Shown: one piece after another, positions 28,404 to 38,168 of the stretch
Layout: every line of letters starts with the position of its first letter
Numbering within the stretch: position 1 is the first letter of the stretch
DNA from: Rhodococcus sp. 14-2470-1b
GTDB lineage: Bacteria > Actinomycetota > Actinomycetes > Mycobacteriales > Mycobacteriaceae
Reading direction: 5' to 3'
Assembly (NCBI RefSeq): GCF_002259415.1
Contig: NZ_NPFY01000039.1
Coordinates: 1-64,000, forward strand
Length of the DNA: 64,000 nucleotides
The notes under the pieces: model-generated
Databases searched by the model: none
Told to the model about the DNA's origin: nothing
Seen by the model: only the letters and a program-made list of their open reading frames with translations
Position numbers and translations under genes: made by a program

Positions 28404-29527
28404 TTAATGCGAAGTAGTTCGCCAGACTGCGCATCAATGAGCGCCTGCGCCGTCGACCGGAGGCCGGCGGGATGATACGGAAGGCAGCTGACGGCCGGCG
28501 CGAATAGGTGAATTAGGGGATCGCCCGAGATGTACCTCATACCGGACAGAAGTTCGACGGCAGACGCCACTGCAGGCACAAGGGCGGATTGTATTGCGTA
28601 GCGACAAAGAAGGACCCGACGCAATAGATCAGGGTTGGCACCGGAGTGATCGAGTTCTTGAGAAATCAAACCGAGTGATGACATACTCGACTCGATCGAA
28701 GCTATAAGTTTTACCTGCTCAATTGCGGTGCCACGATTCTCCTGAACTACCTCAACTATCACACGGCTTGCTATTCCGACGTACGCAGCTGTGATTAGTA
28801 GCTCGAACCATAGAAATCCGGCCTGCTGAACACGATTTACTGCGGCATCGCCGGGTCGCCCGAGTCGGACTAGCTGGTCGTTGGTGACGACCAAGTCGTT
28901 CAAAACAACTGCGTCGCTTTCCGCGGCGCGCAGGACTGGAGCATTCCAGAAGTTCTCCACGGTGAGACCAGCGGATTTGGACGGAATCAAGGCAAGAGCT
29001 ATCTCATGTCCGTCCTTGCCCTCGACACTCACACTAGCGGTCAAATAGTCCATCGAGCGTGCAAGACTGCACGGCTTTTTGGTACCATTCAAGGCGTATC
29101 CATCGGAAAGCTTTTGAGCACTCATTGTTGGTGCCAATATTCCTTGAGCGGTGTTTCCTTCAGCAAATCCGGAGGCGAGCAACAGATTATCCCTGCCAAC
29201 TGACTTCAAGAAATTGCGATCTGTCTCACTACCGCTTTTAGCTGCCTCCAGCAGAGTAGAGACCGTGAAGTGATGCATTGCCGTTCCGACTGCTAGGGAG
29301 GGCGCGAGGTGGCCGACTGCGCACTGGATACTCACTGCGTCAGCTGCGGTTGCGCCAGCCCCCCCGTCCAATCTGGGCACAAGCAACCTGGGGGCACCTG
29401 AGCTGACAAACAGCTCGACGGCGGGTCCGCCGTCCGACTCAAGCGTGGACGGATCCGTCTCTACAAGAGCCAGATGGAGTTCTGGTTGAATCTTTTCAAG
29501 GTGGGTTAAATGAGAATCGATTACCAT
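28400..29527 (-). CDS. Acyl-CoA-dehydrogenase-fold flavoenzyme (VlmH-like or acyl-ACP dehydrogenase)
   Basis: 375 residues from ATG 29527, preferred because GTGGAG lies just upstream; an ATG at 29545 is also in frame. The order of the fold is present: helical N-domain (HLAPSLAVGTAMHHFTVSTL), beta domain (DGYALNGTKKPCSLARSMDY, the usual W-T/S segment altered to KPCS) and C-terminal helical domain. The catalytic Glu of dehydrogenases is not obvious. In valanimycin biosynthesis the amine N-hydroxylase VlmH belongs to this superfamily, so this protein could hydroxylate the fatty amine; alternatively it desaturates the acyl chain on the ACP. It is the first protein gene after the tRNA. Confidence 0.85.
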   Translation of the reverse strand: MVIDSHLTHLEKIQPELHLALVETDPSTLESDGGPAVELFVSSGAPRLLVPRLDGGAGATAADAVSIQCAVGHLAPSLAVGTAMHHFTVSTLLEAAKSGSETDRNFLKSVGRDNLLLASGFAEGNTAQGILAPTMSAQKLSDGYALNGTKKPCSLARSMDYLTASVSVEGKDGHEIALALIPSKSAGLTVENFWNAPVLRAAESDAVVLNDLVVTNDQLVRLGRPGDAAVNRVQQAGFLWFELLITAAYVGIASRVIVEVVQENRGTAIEQVKLIASIESSMSSLGLISQELDHSGANPDLLRRVLLCRYAIQSALVPAVASAVELLSGMRYISGDPLIHLFAPAVSCLPYHPAGLRSTAQALIDAQSGELLRIN

Positions 29528-29579
29528 TATTCGCTCCACATGCATCCGGTTACTTGAAACTCAGGGGCAACTTTGATAA

Positions 29580-29665
<86 letters not shown>

Positions 29666-30401
29666 CTGTCTTGCACTACTAGTAGTTAAGTTCATCCGCT
29701 GATCGTTTGTAAATAGCGGGCCCCGTGTCCCCATGTAATTATCAGAGACGTGTCAGCGTGGTGTCAGCAAAGTGCTCTTGGGTGGCGAGTGGCACGATGC
29801 AGACCCTGTTGACCCTGGGACAGACGAGTTCCGGGCATGCCTGGTGCGGATGCCTTTGCGTCGGTGGTGTCACGTGGGTCCTGCGAATCATGGCGCTGCA
29901 GTATCCGGTAGTACTCAGTGTGGGCGACTCGCGCGCTCCGAATGGGTGTGGGAATGAGTGTTGACGCCAATACTTGCTGTGGCATGGCCAATCGCACGCG
30001 GGTCCAGGCTTTGGTCCGACGCCTACAAGTGTGTTGTGCTGACCTGGGCCCTGAAATCAGATATTGCATGGTTTATAACCGTCGTGAAGAGATCGAGTTT
30101 GCCAGCTTTTCTCGGCGGACAATGTCGAACCGGATAGCGATCAGCGCGCCCGAAACCAGGAATTGACGAGGGCCAGGAACTCGCCTGCAGTGTTGTTACT
30201 GCACTCGATCACCGTGCGTTGGGCATGGACGGCTGGACTATCGTGGCTCTTCAGTACTCACGCTTTAGATTAGCCCGTTCGTAAAGCCCGTCTCGTTTTC
30301 GTTGTGGTGCTGGCGGTGAAGTGACACACGTCTGGGTTGTTTTAGATGCGCGACGTGGACAGTAAAATTTTCCACGTTATTGAGCAGAGGGCCTCTTGCG
30401 G
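29666..30401. other. Long non-coding region between tRNA and SARP gene
   Basis: About 735 bp with no convincing gene on either strand. It separates the SARP gene from the tRNA-led operon (both on the minus strand), so it should contain the promoter of the tRNA and fatty-amine operon. Upstream of the tRNA the minus strand reads TTTACA and, 17 bases later, TTAACT, a weak promoter candidate. Confidence 0.4.
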
Positions 30402-31181
30402 TTATGCCGACACGGCCAGTATTTCAGGATCTTGATTGAGGATTGCCTTTAGACATCTCTTCAAGTTCGGAGACGGCTCAACAGCGAATTCTTCAACGAT
30501 TCTACGGCGAAACCCCTCGTAGACCTTGATCGCGTCGATCTGGCGGCCCTCTCTATACAGGCTTAGCATAAGCAGCTCGACGACGCGTTCCCTCCACGGA
30601 TTCTGGAGAGTTAGCCTACGTAGATCGCTAATCGCTGAGGCTGATCCACAAGTGGCGATCGACAAAACAATTCGGCGTTCATGAACGGATAACTTCTCCT
30701 CGTCGTAGTGTTCGCAAATTGACTGGCATATTGGTCCGCCCGTCACGCCCTGAAGCGTTCTTCCGCGAAACAAAGCGAGAGCGTCATCCAGCATTTGAAT
30801 CGCCGATTCGCTATGACTCTCTGGTAGCGATCGCGCCGTCGCTACCAATCTGTCGAACCTGTGCAGGTCAACGGAATCTTTATCAATTTGGAGCTTGTAC
30901 CCATCAGGGCATGTGGCCAGCACATTGCCCGCATCGTTGTCCATCAGCGATCGGATGGTGCGTCGGAGTCTATGAACTTGAGCGTGCAGTGCATTACCAG
31001 GTGCAGCCGGAAGTGCACTCCCCCATAGTTCCTCAAGTAGTTGTGTCTTCGCGACCACCTCACCGGCGTTTGCTGCCAAGACCGATAGTAAGGTACGTTG
31101 CAAACGGCCGCTGATCGGATGATTCTGACTGTCTACGATAATTTCAACAGGGCCCAACAAGCCTACCTGCACCATAAGCAC
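30402..31181 (-). CDS. SARP-family pathway activator
   Basis: 259 residues. The N-terminal OmpR-like winged helix (VGLLGPVEIIVDSQNHPISG, RLQRTLLSVLAANAGEVV, LHAQVHRLRRTIRSL) is followed by a bacterial transcriptional activation domain (VDLHRFDRLVATARSLPESH to VYEGFRRRIVEEFAVEPSPN). This is the small SARP architecture of Streptomyces pathway activators. The valanimycin cluster is also controlled by a SARP (VlmI). It probably activates the surrounding operons by binding heptameric direct repeats upstream of promoters; a candidate pair is at 38529-38557. Confidence 0.93.
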   Translation of the reverse strand: MLMVQVGLLGPVEIIVDSQNHPISGRLQRTLLSVLAANAGEVVAKTQLLEELWGSALPAAPGNALHAQVHRLRRTIRSLMDNDAGNVLATCPDGYKLQIDKDSVDLHRFDRLVATARSLPESHSESAIQMLDDALALFRGRTLQGVTGGPICQSICEHYDEEKLSVHERRIVLSIATCGSASAISDLRRLTLQNPWRERVVELLMLSLYREGRQIDAIKVYEGFRRRIVEEFAVEPSPNLKRCLKAILNQDPEILAVSA

Positions 31182-31787
31182 TTCCTTTGGGTAGTCTCAT
31201 CGCAAATTTTAATAGATTCAACCCCGGCTATTGGAGTACTGCCCGTGCCGTTATTCAAGGTGTAATTTATTCAGAACTTCCACGGGTAGTGGGATCTGTC
31301 AGACCGCGTCGGCGGTCAACAGAGCGCCGTGAGTCGTCAGGACTGGGGAGAGTGTCAGTCTGTTGGGCCCGATAATTCGATCTGTTCCTCTGGGCGTTTC
31401 GGGACGGTACTCACCTCTCGACTCCTCTCGACTCGTTCCAACCGGTGACTGAAGTCAATCTCAATCTTCGTTGACGTTAACGGTGAGAGTGTCCGACCGT
31501 CCATTACTTCACGGGTAATGGACACGGTGCGTCCGCTCGTGGACAGGAGCGTGGACTGGGACGAGTCGCGCGGACTGCAGGAATCGTGAGCGTGCGGCAG
31601 GGGCGTGAGGCGGATCGCAAGCGGGGTTCTCAATTTGGCGGAGGCCACGCTCGGTTCGACATTGGGACCCGCCGATCGCACATCAACGTTGCGTCTGTAG
31701 CTTGCACCCATAAGTCCTGATTTCAGCCCGACAGATCCGAAACCCATCTTGGCGACAACGACTGAAGTGATCAACCCGAGGCCGGAA
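31182..31787. other. Region between SARP and MmgE/PrpD genes
   Basis: 606 bp. A minus-strand frame of 139 codons (31355-31774) starts with TTG 13 bases after the MmgE/PrpD stop, but its composition is not clearly protein-like and I recognise nothing. The rest is the likely promoter of the SARP gene. Confidence 0.4.
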
Positions 31788-33257
31788 TCATGGGTTGCGA
31801 ACGGCAGCCGATATCATTCTCGTGATGTCATCAGCCGAGTGAGTCTCAATAGTTCTTACAAAATCGACGAAGTCTGCTGATCCGCCGGTGCCTAGAAACT
31901 TCTTAGCCATCAGGTCATGATGCTGTACTCGACTGGGTGACCCGCAGCTTCCCGATGGGATATCAACTTGTCTGGCAAGCGTACGGCCGGTGCGAGTCGT
32001 AACGGTGACTCTCGCTGGGGTGACCTTGGTAGCGTTCTCATAGCTGGACATTGGTCTCCTGCTCGCACCGAGCAGGTCCGACATGTCTGCCCGGCCCAGC
32101 CCTTTCAACCACGGAATTGCACGATCTCCGGCCTGCCGAAGTGCTTCGCCGAACGGCGCGCATGAGCCAAACAGTGACGCTGTCATTTCTGCATTATGCT
32201 CAATCCGAACTTTCGAGGATAATCCTATGCGGCCAGGGTCGTCCATTTTATCCTGCTCATAATCCCTGGCACTCAGCTTCCCGTTCATCAACGCGCAAGC
32301 GACCGGATATGGAGTGGTCGAAACAAGAGCGTTCATTGGACGTGGGCTAGCGCCGATATACGTGGCAGCTGCTTTCTCGATGAGGACTGTGTACTGGGAG
32401 ACAGCAACTACAATCTCCGCCACATCCTCTTCTCGCAGCGCGCCAGCTGCGTGGTGCACTTGAATCGCAGCCTCCACCGCCGCGTCCGTTCCAGGTCCGG
32501 CAGGGTAGACCTTGAATGACAGGGTGTCCGTGTGCCACCGATGGCCAAGACCGGTTGTCACTTCTGCCGGGAGCGACACTGATGCAAATCGTGCAAGAAA
32601 TCCGTTCGCGTGTTCGAGGACGTCAGGAGCTCCCCGGAGCCCACTTCGCGCGTAATCGCACGCATCCAGGCCCATACGAACCGGGCCTGCACATGTGAGC
32701 AGCCGAGCATCGCTACCCATCAAACCGTGGGGCACCATCCACGGGGCCATCGATAACGCAAGCCCGAATGCGTCCACCCAGAGGCGTGCAGGCGCATTCT
32801 CTGCGTGAAACCTCGCCGCGATCGCGCCGGCAATGCTGGTGTGGGCAGCAAGCTGACCGCGCAGGGGTCCGAGGGTCGCTGCCGCGGTTATTCTGGCAGC
32901 ACATTCATTGGCGGCAACTATTGCGGTCAAGAGCGACCGACCGTCCAGATTGAGGTCTTTGGTGCAGGCCAATGCCACAGCTACTGTGGAGCTGCCTAGA
33001 TGCCCTGCGTACGCCGTGTCGTCGAAGTGCAGCCATGAGCCAAGCGATGCGAGTGCTGTAGCGGACATATTTCTGTCGGTCTGGAATGGCTCGCCGAGTG
33101 CCGAAATTATCCTGTCGCCATTCGTATGCGACAGGCCTGCTCGAATCGCCGAGATCTGCGAAAGTATTTGGCTCTTAGCTAGATCGACAACGCGGTCCGG
33201 AATGTCGTCGAAGGCTAACGCAGCCGCCCATTCGCACAGTTCCTCAAGCAAATACAC
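31788..33257 (-). CDS. MmgE/PrpD-family protein (VlmK-like)
   Basis: About 489 residues from GTG 33257 (VYLLEELCEWAAALAFDDIP); a frame to 33314 would overlap the kinase gene by 70 bp. The N-terminal helical domain has VDLAKSQILSQISAIRAGLS, and LGSWLHFDDTAYAGHLGSST is the MmgE/PrpD core (usual W-x-H-x-x-D-D). It continues WVDAFGLALSMAPWMVPHGL and LSFKVYPAGPGTDAAVEAAI (usual K-x-Y-P-x-C). PrpD relatives dehydrate. In valanimycin biosynthesis VlmK, of this family, works with kinase VlmJ to dehydrate valanimycin hydrate. The neighbouring kinase gene overlaps the start, giving the same pair here. Confidence 0.88.
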   Translation of the reverse strand: MYLLEELCEWAAALAFDDIPDRVVDLAKSQILSQISAIRAGLSHTNGDRIISALGEPFQTDRNMSATALASLGSWLHFDDTAYAGHLGSSTVAVALACTKDLNLDGRSLLTAIVAANECAARITAAATLGPLRGQLAAHTSIAGAIAARFHAENAPARLWVDAFGLALSMAPWMVPHGLMGSDARLLTCAGPVRMGLDACDYARSGLRGAPDVLEHANGFLARFASVSLPAEVTTGLGHRWHTDTLSFKVYPAGPGTDAAVEAAIQVHHAAGALREEDVAEIVVAVSQYTVLIEKAAATYIGASPRPMNALVSTTPYPVACALMNGKLSARDYEQDKMDDPGRIGLSSKVRIEHNAEMTASLFGSCAPFGEALRQAGDRAIPWLKGLGRADMSDLLGASRRPMSSYENATKVTPARVTVTTRTGRTLARQVDIPSGSCGSPSRVQHHDLMAKKFLGTGGSADFVDFVRTIETHSADDITRMISAAVRNP

Positions 33258-34170
33258 TGGACGCCCCCGGTGTGAATACGGGGCTTCCGAGAACAGGTAA
33301 CGCGCGAGGAACAACCGCGAGCGTCACAGATGAACCAAGGTCGCTTCGCACCTCGCCGTCATGCTCGAACCACATCGGTGACCCATCTATACATGCAAGT
33401 GTTATCTCCGTTCCTCTTGCATAAACGACGCCGGGACGCTGCAGATGACCTCCGTATTTAGCGACGGTTAGAATATCTGTAATTGAATGCTCCGAACCTA
33501 TAACACAGACATCGAGTTTGCAGTCGTCCATTTTGGAGTACGGTAGTAGGTCATACTTACCCCCGCGGTAACGGCTACCGCCCACGTTGGCCAACAAGAT
33601 CTTGCCCGAGAAAACTGGCTGTCCGTCGACTCGAACCTCGCCAAACGGGGCGCGATACTCGTCAATTAGATTTGCCATAGCTGGCTCGTATCCAATGCCG
33701 CCTACCTTCGCCGCACTGATCGCCTCAGCCGGGAACCCGAGACATCCACCGGCGAAGATCAGTGTGTCCTCCCCGACCAGCCGTGCTAAGTCCAGGTAGC
33801 GCACGCCTGTCCCACAGCTTCTCAGTGCAGCACCCAACGTCACCGACCAACCCTGATCTCCCCAAAGGGATCGGTAACACGAATTGGCGGTACCCATTGG
33901 CACTATGAACAGCGGCACGTTACCGAATGACAGGCCTTGAGCGACTTCTCTCGCCGTACCGTCACCTCCGATTGAGATCACAACTACAGGCTGCTCTTGG
34001 GCGGATCTGGCCTGAAGCGCTAGGACTGTGGCATCACCCGGTCCTTTTGTTCTGTAGACGATGGTGCTACCCAACACCTCATTGCAAAGGGACACTACGT
34101 CTGACACCACAGAACCAAAACCCCTACCGGAACCTGCCTTCTCATTTACAATCAAGACGGCGCACGACAT
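33244..34170 (-). CDS. Diacylglycerol-kinase-fold kinase (VlmJ-like)
   Basis: 308 residues. VLIVNEKAGSGRG opens the DAGK catalytic domain (N-x-x-x-G), VVVISIGGDGTAREVAQGLS contains the GGDGT ATP-binding motif (68-72), and FIVPMGTANSCYRSL is the P-x-G-T-x-N-x-x segment. The C-terminal beta sandwich includes KILLANVGGSRYRGGKYDLL and ends with the usual PLxVYDGE counterpart CIDGSPMWFEHDGEVR. VlmJ of the valanimycin cluster is a member of this family and phosphorylates valanimycin hydrate before dehydration. Its stop overlaps the start of the MmgE/PrpD gene by about 14 bases. Confidence 0.92.
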   Translation of the reverse strand: MSCAVLIVNEKAGSGRGFGSVVSDVVSLCNEVLGSTIVYRTKGPGDATVLALQARSAQEQPVVVISIGGDGTAREVAQGLSFGNVPLFIVPMGTANSCYRSLWGDQGWSVTLGAALRSCGTGVRYLDLARLVGEDTLIFAGGCLGFPAEAISAAKVGGIGYEPAMANLIDEYRAPFGEVRVDGQPVFSGKILLANVGGSRYRGGKYDLLPYSKMDDCKLDVCVIGSEHSITDILTVAKYGGHLQRPGVVYARGTEITLACIDGSPMWFEHDGEVRSDLGSSVTLAVVPRALPVLGSPVFTPGASSVFA

Positions 34171-34285
34171 AACTGTTACCTACCCAATGATCGGTTGCGC
34201 TCTAAGTTGGATTTAATCCACACGAACCAAGACATGCAAAGATAGCCCTTTAAATAACGAACGTTAAAAGGGGCGTTGGCTTACA

Positions 34286-35233
34286 TCATCCCACCCTCTC
34301 ACGGAACTCAAGTAGCAGCTCGGCAAGGCCCGACCTAGTACCCGAAGTTGCGTTTCGTACCACCATGTGTTGACAACCCGCGGCGGCATACTCCAAAAGC
34401 CAGTCCGCGCATTCTTCAGCTGATCCATAACAATAAGCTTGAAACGTGGACATAACCTCAAGTGGTCGACCGTAATATGATTTCAGATACGCATCTAACT
34501 CATCTCGGGCAGCTTTCCTGTCTTTGTTGACTACTACAGTCGCGTACATGCCAGGCGTAATCGCACCTTCGGGACGACCGTGCTTCTCGGCGGAAGCTGC
34601 TATTCGATCCCAGGCTCGTCGGTAGCTTTCAGGAGTCGGCAGGAACGGTAGCCAGCCGTCGTAGTGTCGGGCGACTCGGTCGATTACCTTCGGTGTGTCG
34701 CTTCCCGCCAGCCAGAGACGGGGGCCACCTAGCTTCGCCGGCGGAATCAATTGATCATGCTTGTCGGACGTCCAGTATTTCCCCTCGAACGCCTGTCGCT
34801 CCCCGCCCCATATTGCGCGCCACATGCGAACGGTCTCGTCCAGCCGTCCAACACGTTCCTTGAACGGGACGCCGACAGCCGCGAATTCGTCCTCGCTCTC
34901 GGGAACAGGAAACCCCGCCCCTACCGCGAGTGCGAGGCGGCCGTTCGTATGGCGATCCAACGACGCAATGATATTCGCGCTCATCACCGGATGCCGTAGG
35001 GCAGCGGTAAGAGCGGCAGTGCCCAATCCAATCCTATCGGTGACTGATGCGACAGCCGACAACACTACGAATGGATCCAGCCGACGACGAGCAGTCAGCG
35101 AATCGCCGGTCCAGAGCGAATCGTAGCCGACAGATTCGGCTTCCTGCGCGATGGTAAGTAGCGAACTCGTCCCAAAGTCGCCGGCCATCGCGAGTTCACG
35201 AGTCGGCAGCAACAATCCGATTTTAGTGGACAA
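34286..35233 (-). CDS. LLM-class flavin/F420-dependent oxidoreductase
   Basis: 315 residues, luciferase-like TIM barrel: TKIGLLLPTRELAMAGDFGT, YDSLWTGDSLTARRRLDPFV, RIGLGTAALTAALRHPVMSA, RLALAVGAGFPVPESEDEFA and GPRLWLAGSDTPKVIDRVA are the usual blocks. Start ATG 35233 is followed directly by the first strand. In Mycobacteriales many such proteins use F420; others use FMNH2 as monooxygenases. Within this cluster it could hydroxylate the amine nitrogen, reduce an intermediate or modify the chain; the sequence does not decide. It lies between the kinase and desaturase genes, same strand. Confidence 0.9.
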   Translation of the reverse strand: MSTKIGLLLPTRELAMAGDFGTSSLLTIAQEAESVGYDSLWTGDSLTARRRLDPFVVLSAVASVTDRIGLGTAALTAALRHPVMSANIIASLDRHTNGRLALAVGAGFPVPESEDEFAAVGVPFKERVGRLDETVRMWRAIWGGERQAFEGKYWTSDKHDQLIPPAKLGGPRLWLAGSDTPKVIDRVARHYDGWLPFLPTPESYRRAWDRIAASAEKHGRPEGAITPGMYATVVVNKDRKAARDELDAYLKSYYGRPLEVMSTFQAYCYGSAEECADWLLEYAAAGCQHMVVRNATSGTRSGLAELLLEFRERVG

Positions 35234-35396
35234 TTTCGGGGCTCCTGTGAAAGGCGGTGAACAGAATTATCTAACCGCGAACCTGACGCTACGTGTCGAC
35301 TAACACCAGAGCACACCTAACCGAATAGGCTTTGATGTTACTGCTGTGGCCAAGGAGACCCTCTTCTCGGGATCGCCGCAATGTCGCAATGTCAGG

Positions 35397-36437
35397 TCAC
35401 ACGGCCCTAGGACTGCGCGCGTCCCGGCTAACGATCCGAAGAAACCTTGCGACCGCGGCGTACGATTCCCAGATTGAAACTTCTCGATAGGGAATTCCGT
35501 TGTCTCGGCAGTACTGCATAACAACCGGCCTTACTCTACGCAAGTTGGCACGTGCCATGCTTGGGAATAAATGGTGTTCAATCTGGTAGTTGAGGCCGCC
35601 GTATAGAAAGTCTACGAAGTAATTAGAACTGATATTCCGCGAAGTCAAAACCTGACGATGGAGCCAGTTCAGGCTCAGCTCATCGCGATAGACAGGCATT
35701 CCTTTGTGGTTTGGCGCGAAAACTGCGCCCAGATAGAAGCCAAATAACACTTGATGAACAAGAATAAATATGAGGGCCTTACTTGGGGGTAGGGCGATGA
35801 AGATTACGGACAAGTAAGTGGCAAAGTGAAGGAGAACAAGGGATACTTCCAACCAAGGCCGTTTGATTAGACCGAGTCTGACGGCTTGAAAACCGGCAGC
35901 GCGGATACGGTAAGCTTCGTGGCTTAGCAATACGAAGAACATGTAATGTTGAAAGCGCACTATAAACTTTCGGTACGCCGTGGTTGCTTTACGGGGATAC
36001 TCGTCGGCATCAAATATCACCGGTCGGCGAATTGTGTCAGGATCTTTGTCTAGATTGTTTGGGTTACTGTGATGGCGGTTGTGGTGATTAACCCACCAGC
36101 CGTACGATATTCCAGTCAGGAAGTTCATATGAAACATGCCGAGAATCTGGCTGGACGTTTTGGCGCGACTAATCTGTTTGTGCCCTGTGTCGTGGGCAAT
36201 AAAGCCTGACTGCACAAATGCTAAAGCTAGCACCACGGCTATCAGGATGGACCACCAAGAGTTTCCTAGTAGCAATATCGCAAGATAGCAAGCAGCCAAA
36301 GTCAACATATTGAATACGATCTTGAATGCAAAATATCTCGGCCGGGTGCTGAGCAGACCGAAATCGTCCACCAGACGGGTTAATTCCTCGTACGTACCCG
36401 ACAGTGGGGAATTTAAGTCTTGGAATGATTTGACCAC
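35397..36437 (-). CDS. Membrane fatty-acid desaturase
   Basis: 346 residues with the three His boxes of acyl-lipid/acyl-CoA desaturases: HDTGH (82-86), HHNRHH (118-123) and QIEHHL (285-290). Hydrophobic pairs at about 40-60 and 65-80, and again near 195-235, give the usual four-helix topology. The third box with Gln is typical of front-end and Delta-type desaturases and of actinobacterial DesA3-like enzymes. It needs O2 and an electron donor, which is not encoded nearby. It would introduce a double bond (or, less likely, a triple bond) into the fatty chain that becomes the alkyl part of the product. Confidence 0.93.
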   Translation of the reverse strand: MVKSFQDLNSPLSGTYEELTRLVDDFGLLSTRPRYFAFKIVFNMLTLAACYLAILLLGNSWWSILIAVVLALAFVQSGFIAHDTGHKQISRAKTSSQILGMFHMNFLTGISYGWWVNHHNRHHSNPNNLDKDPDTIRRPVIFDADEYPRKATTAYRKFIVRFQHYMFFVLLSHEAYRIRAAGFQAVRLGLIKRPWLEVSLVLLHFATYLSVIFIALPPSKALIFILVHQVLFGFYLGAVFAPNHKGMPVYRDELSLNWLHRQVLTSRNISSNYFVDFLYGGLNYQIEHHLFPSMARANLRRVRPVVMQYCRDNGIPYREVSIWESYAAVARFLRIVSRDARSPRAV

Positions 36438-36657
36438 TATGCTTAGCTCCTTTTTGGTCTGCGCAACACTCTCTCATTGCCGATGCTATAAATTGATTCA
36501 GATAGACAATATCGGTTGGACTACAGTGCTGATATAGCTCTCAAGTCCATTCCGATAACCGCTTGAAATGCAATGTATTCGAGGCGGGTTAGTGCCACCA
36601 ACGAGGGTGTCGGGTGCCGTCACAAGACGGTGAGCAGGGACGTATAAGTATCCCTTA

Positions 36658-37623
36658 CTATCGATTGTCAAGTACCTCGTCGAGTCCGATGTACTTCAGT
36701 CTCGCAGCCTTCATCTCGTCCGACCACTGATGAGCTGTCTCCTGTCTTTCGATCGCAGTCGTATCGGTCAGTCTCCGTCCAGGCCATATCTCGTAATCCC
36801 CGAGGGCTTCCGCATGCTGTTCCATGCCCTCTTGGAAGAGCAGCTCCCGTCGAGTCAACATGTCGTCGACAGGCAGATCGTCCCACATCTGCATTCCCGT
36901 ACGGATGATGTCCACCATTCGTGACTTATCCTCAGGATGGTCGATTAGGTGCTGTTTCGCGACTGCCGCCCCCACAGTCAAATGACGAATCTCATCAATT
37001 GCAGCACCTCGGTCGATCTCGGAAGCGGCCGGATCCAGGACGCGCCATTTGCGTTCTGAGAGTTCTGCGGCCGGTGCCAGAGCCCCTTCGATGATCACGG
37101 TAATCATTATGACCCCGCCTAGGAAATCTTGCTGGTCACGCATGACCGTAAGACAGAACGCCTCCAGTGGGTTCAAAATATTTCTGCAGTCATCTCCTGC
37201 ATGCATCTCCATTGCAGCGAATACTTCTTGTTCTGGGACTCCCAGCTCGACCAAATGGTTGCGGAAAACCATAGAGTGACGCGCTTCGTCCATCACTTGA
37301 GTCGCGTAGAATTCCATCGTATCGATGTCTGGAGCGGTTGGGACCAAATACGCGAGGGCTCTAGCCGCTTTCTCCTCTGCCATAGCTCGAAAGGCGTACT
37401 CCTGCATCATCGCCTCTCGTAATGGTCCAGGCATATACATCCGGTCTGGGACGAGAGTATCTTTTGCATGGCCCGACAGCCTTCCCACCAATGTGCCCAT
37501 CGGAACCGTTTCCAGCCAGTATCGGAGGTTGCATTGCTTCGCCGTTAGTTCGAGATTAGTCGCCCCATCTAAAAGGTTGGGTGCGGTATCCCAGTTCGCT
37601 TCAGCAGGAATTGACTTTGTCAT
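36658..37623 (-). CDS. Ferritin-like diiron protein (VlmB-like)
   Basis: 321 residues, all-helical. Two carboxylate/His sets are present: Glu83/84 with DEARH (112-116) and Glu179 with DEIRH (210-214), a ferritin-like diiron oxygenase arrangement. By length, motif pattern and cluster context it resembles VlmB of valanimycin biosynthesis, whose role lies around formation of the N-N/azoxy unit. It probably oxidises nitrogen using O2 and two irons. It is followed (upstream by coordinate order) by the small membrane protein gene, 68 bp apart, same strand. Confidence 0.85.
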   Translation of the reverse strand: MTKSIPAEANWDTAPNLLDGATNLELTAKQCNLRYWLETVPMGTLVGRLSGHAKDTLVPDRMYMPGPLREAMMQEYAFRAMAEEKAARALAYLVPTAPDIDTMEFYATQVMDEARHSMVFRNHLVELGVPEQEVFAAMEMHAGDDCRNILNPLEAFCLTVMRDQQDFLGGVIMITVIIEGALAPAAELSERKWRVLDPAASEIDRGAAIDEIRHLTVGAAVAKQHLIDHPEDKSRMVDIIRTGMQMWDDLPVDDMLTRRELLFQEGMEQHAEALGDYEIWPGRRLTDTTAIERQETAHQWSDEMKAARLKYIGLDEVLDNR

Positions 37624-37691
37624 TATTTCCTCTCGATGGTTCAGGAGTCTATGTTGGCGTATTAGTATTAACGAGCCGAGTTGTCGAGACG

Positions 37692-38168
37692 TTACTCGAC
37701 GGGCTGGGAAGTTCTAGCAGTGTAAGGAGCCGATTCGATTCGTCTTTGCATCGCCACAAATGCAGGATGAGGCGAGGGTTCGAATGAGACACTGAATGGC
37801 TTCAAGTAGTTTCCGAATAGCCCCCGGTCGCCACACAGGTGAATGGGGATCACAAGTAGTGTCCATTCCCATCCGTAAATCAAGACCCATAGCGCGATCA
37901 CGGTGGACTGCGTAGCGAAGCTATGCATGAAGTTATAGAGGACAAAATATTTCTTTCCTATGATCCCATCTTCGCTCCGCCGGAAAGCGATTGCGCCCGG
38001 AAGGTATCCGATCAGATCGATGTAAAGAAAGAGAAGGATTGCGGGCAGCCATCGAACAGAATCAATATGAGATATGAAGAGGTACAGCAGTACGGTCAGC
38101 GCTATCAAGTATTCGAGCCTGATCAATCTGTACGTAACGGTTGACTCGAATTGATTTTTTATATCCAC
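37692..38168 (-). CDS. Small integral membrane protein (VlmO-like candidate)
   Basis: 158 residues with four hydrophobic helices (LEYLIALTVLLYLFISHI; WLPAILLFLYIDLIGYLPGA; FATQSTVIALWVLIYGWEW; LLVIPIHLCGDRGLFGNYL) and several His and Asp at the helix ends (YNFMHSFATQ, IHLCGDRGLF). I do not recognise a named family with certainty. Valanimycin and related azoxy clusters encode an integral membrane protein, VlmO, needed late in the pathway with VlmB; the position next to the VlmB-like gene makes this the candidate. It starts the minus-strand operon, opposite the seryl-transferase gene. Confidence 0.65.
   Translation of the reverse strand: MDIKNQFESTVTYRLIRLEYLIALTVLLYLFISHIDSVRWLPAILLFLYIDLIGYLPGAIAFRRSEDGIIGKKYFVLYNFMHSFATQSTVIALWVLIYGWEWTLLVIPIHLCGDRGLFGNYLKPFSVSFEPSPHPAFVAMQRRIESAPYTARTSQPVE

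Noticed and set aside
29725-30166. Small plus-strand frames of 60-82 codons between the tRNA and the SARP gene.
   Set aside because: Overlapping frames, no ribosome-binding sites, no recognisable protein features.
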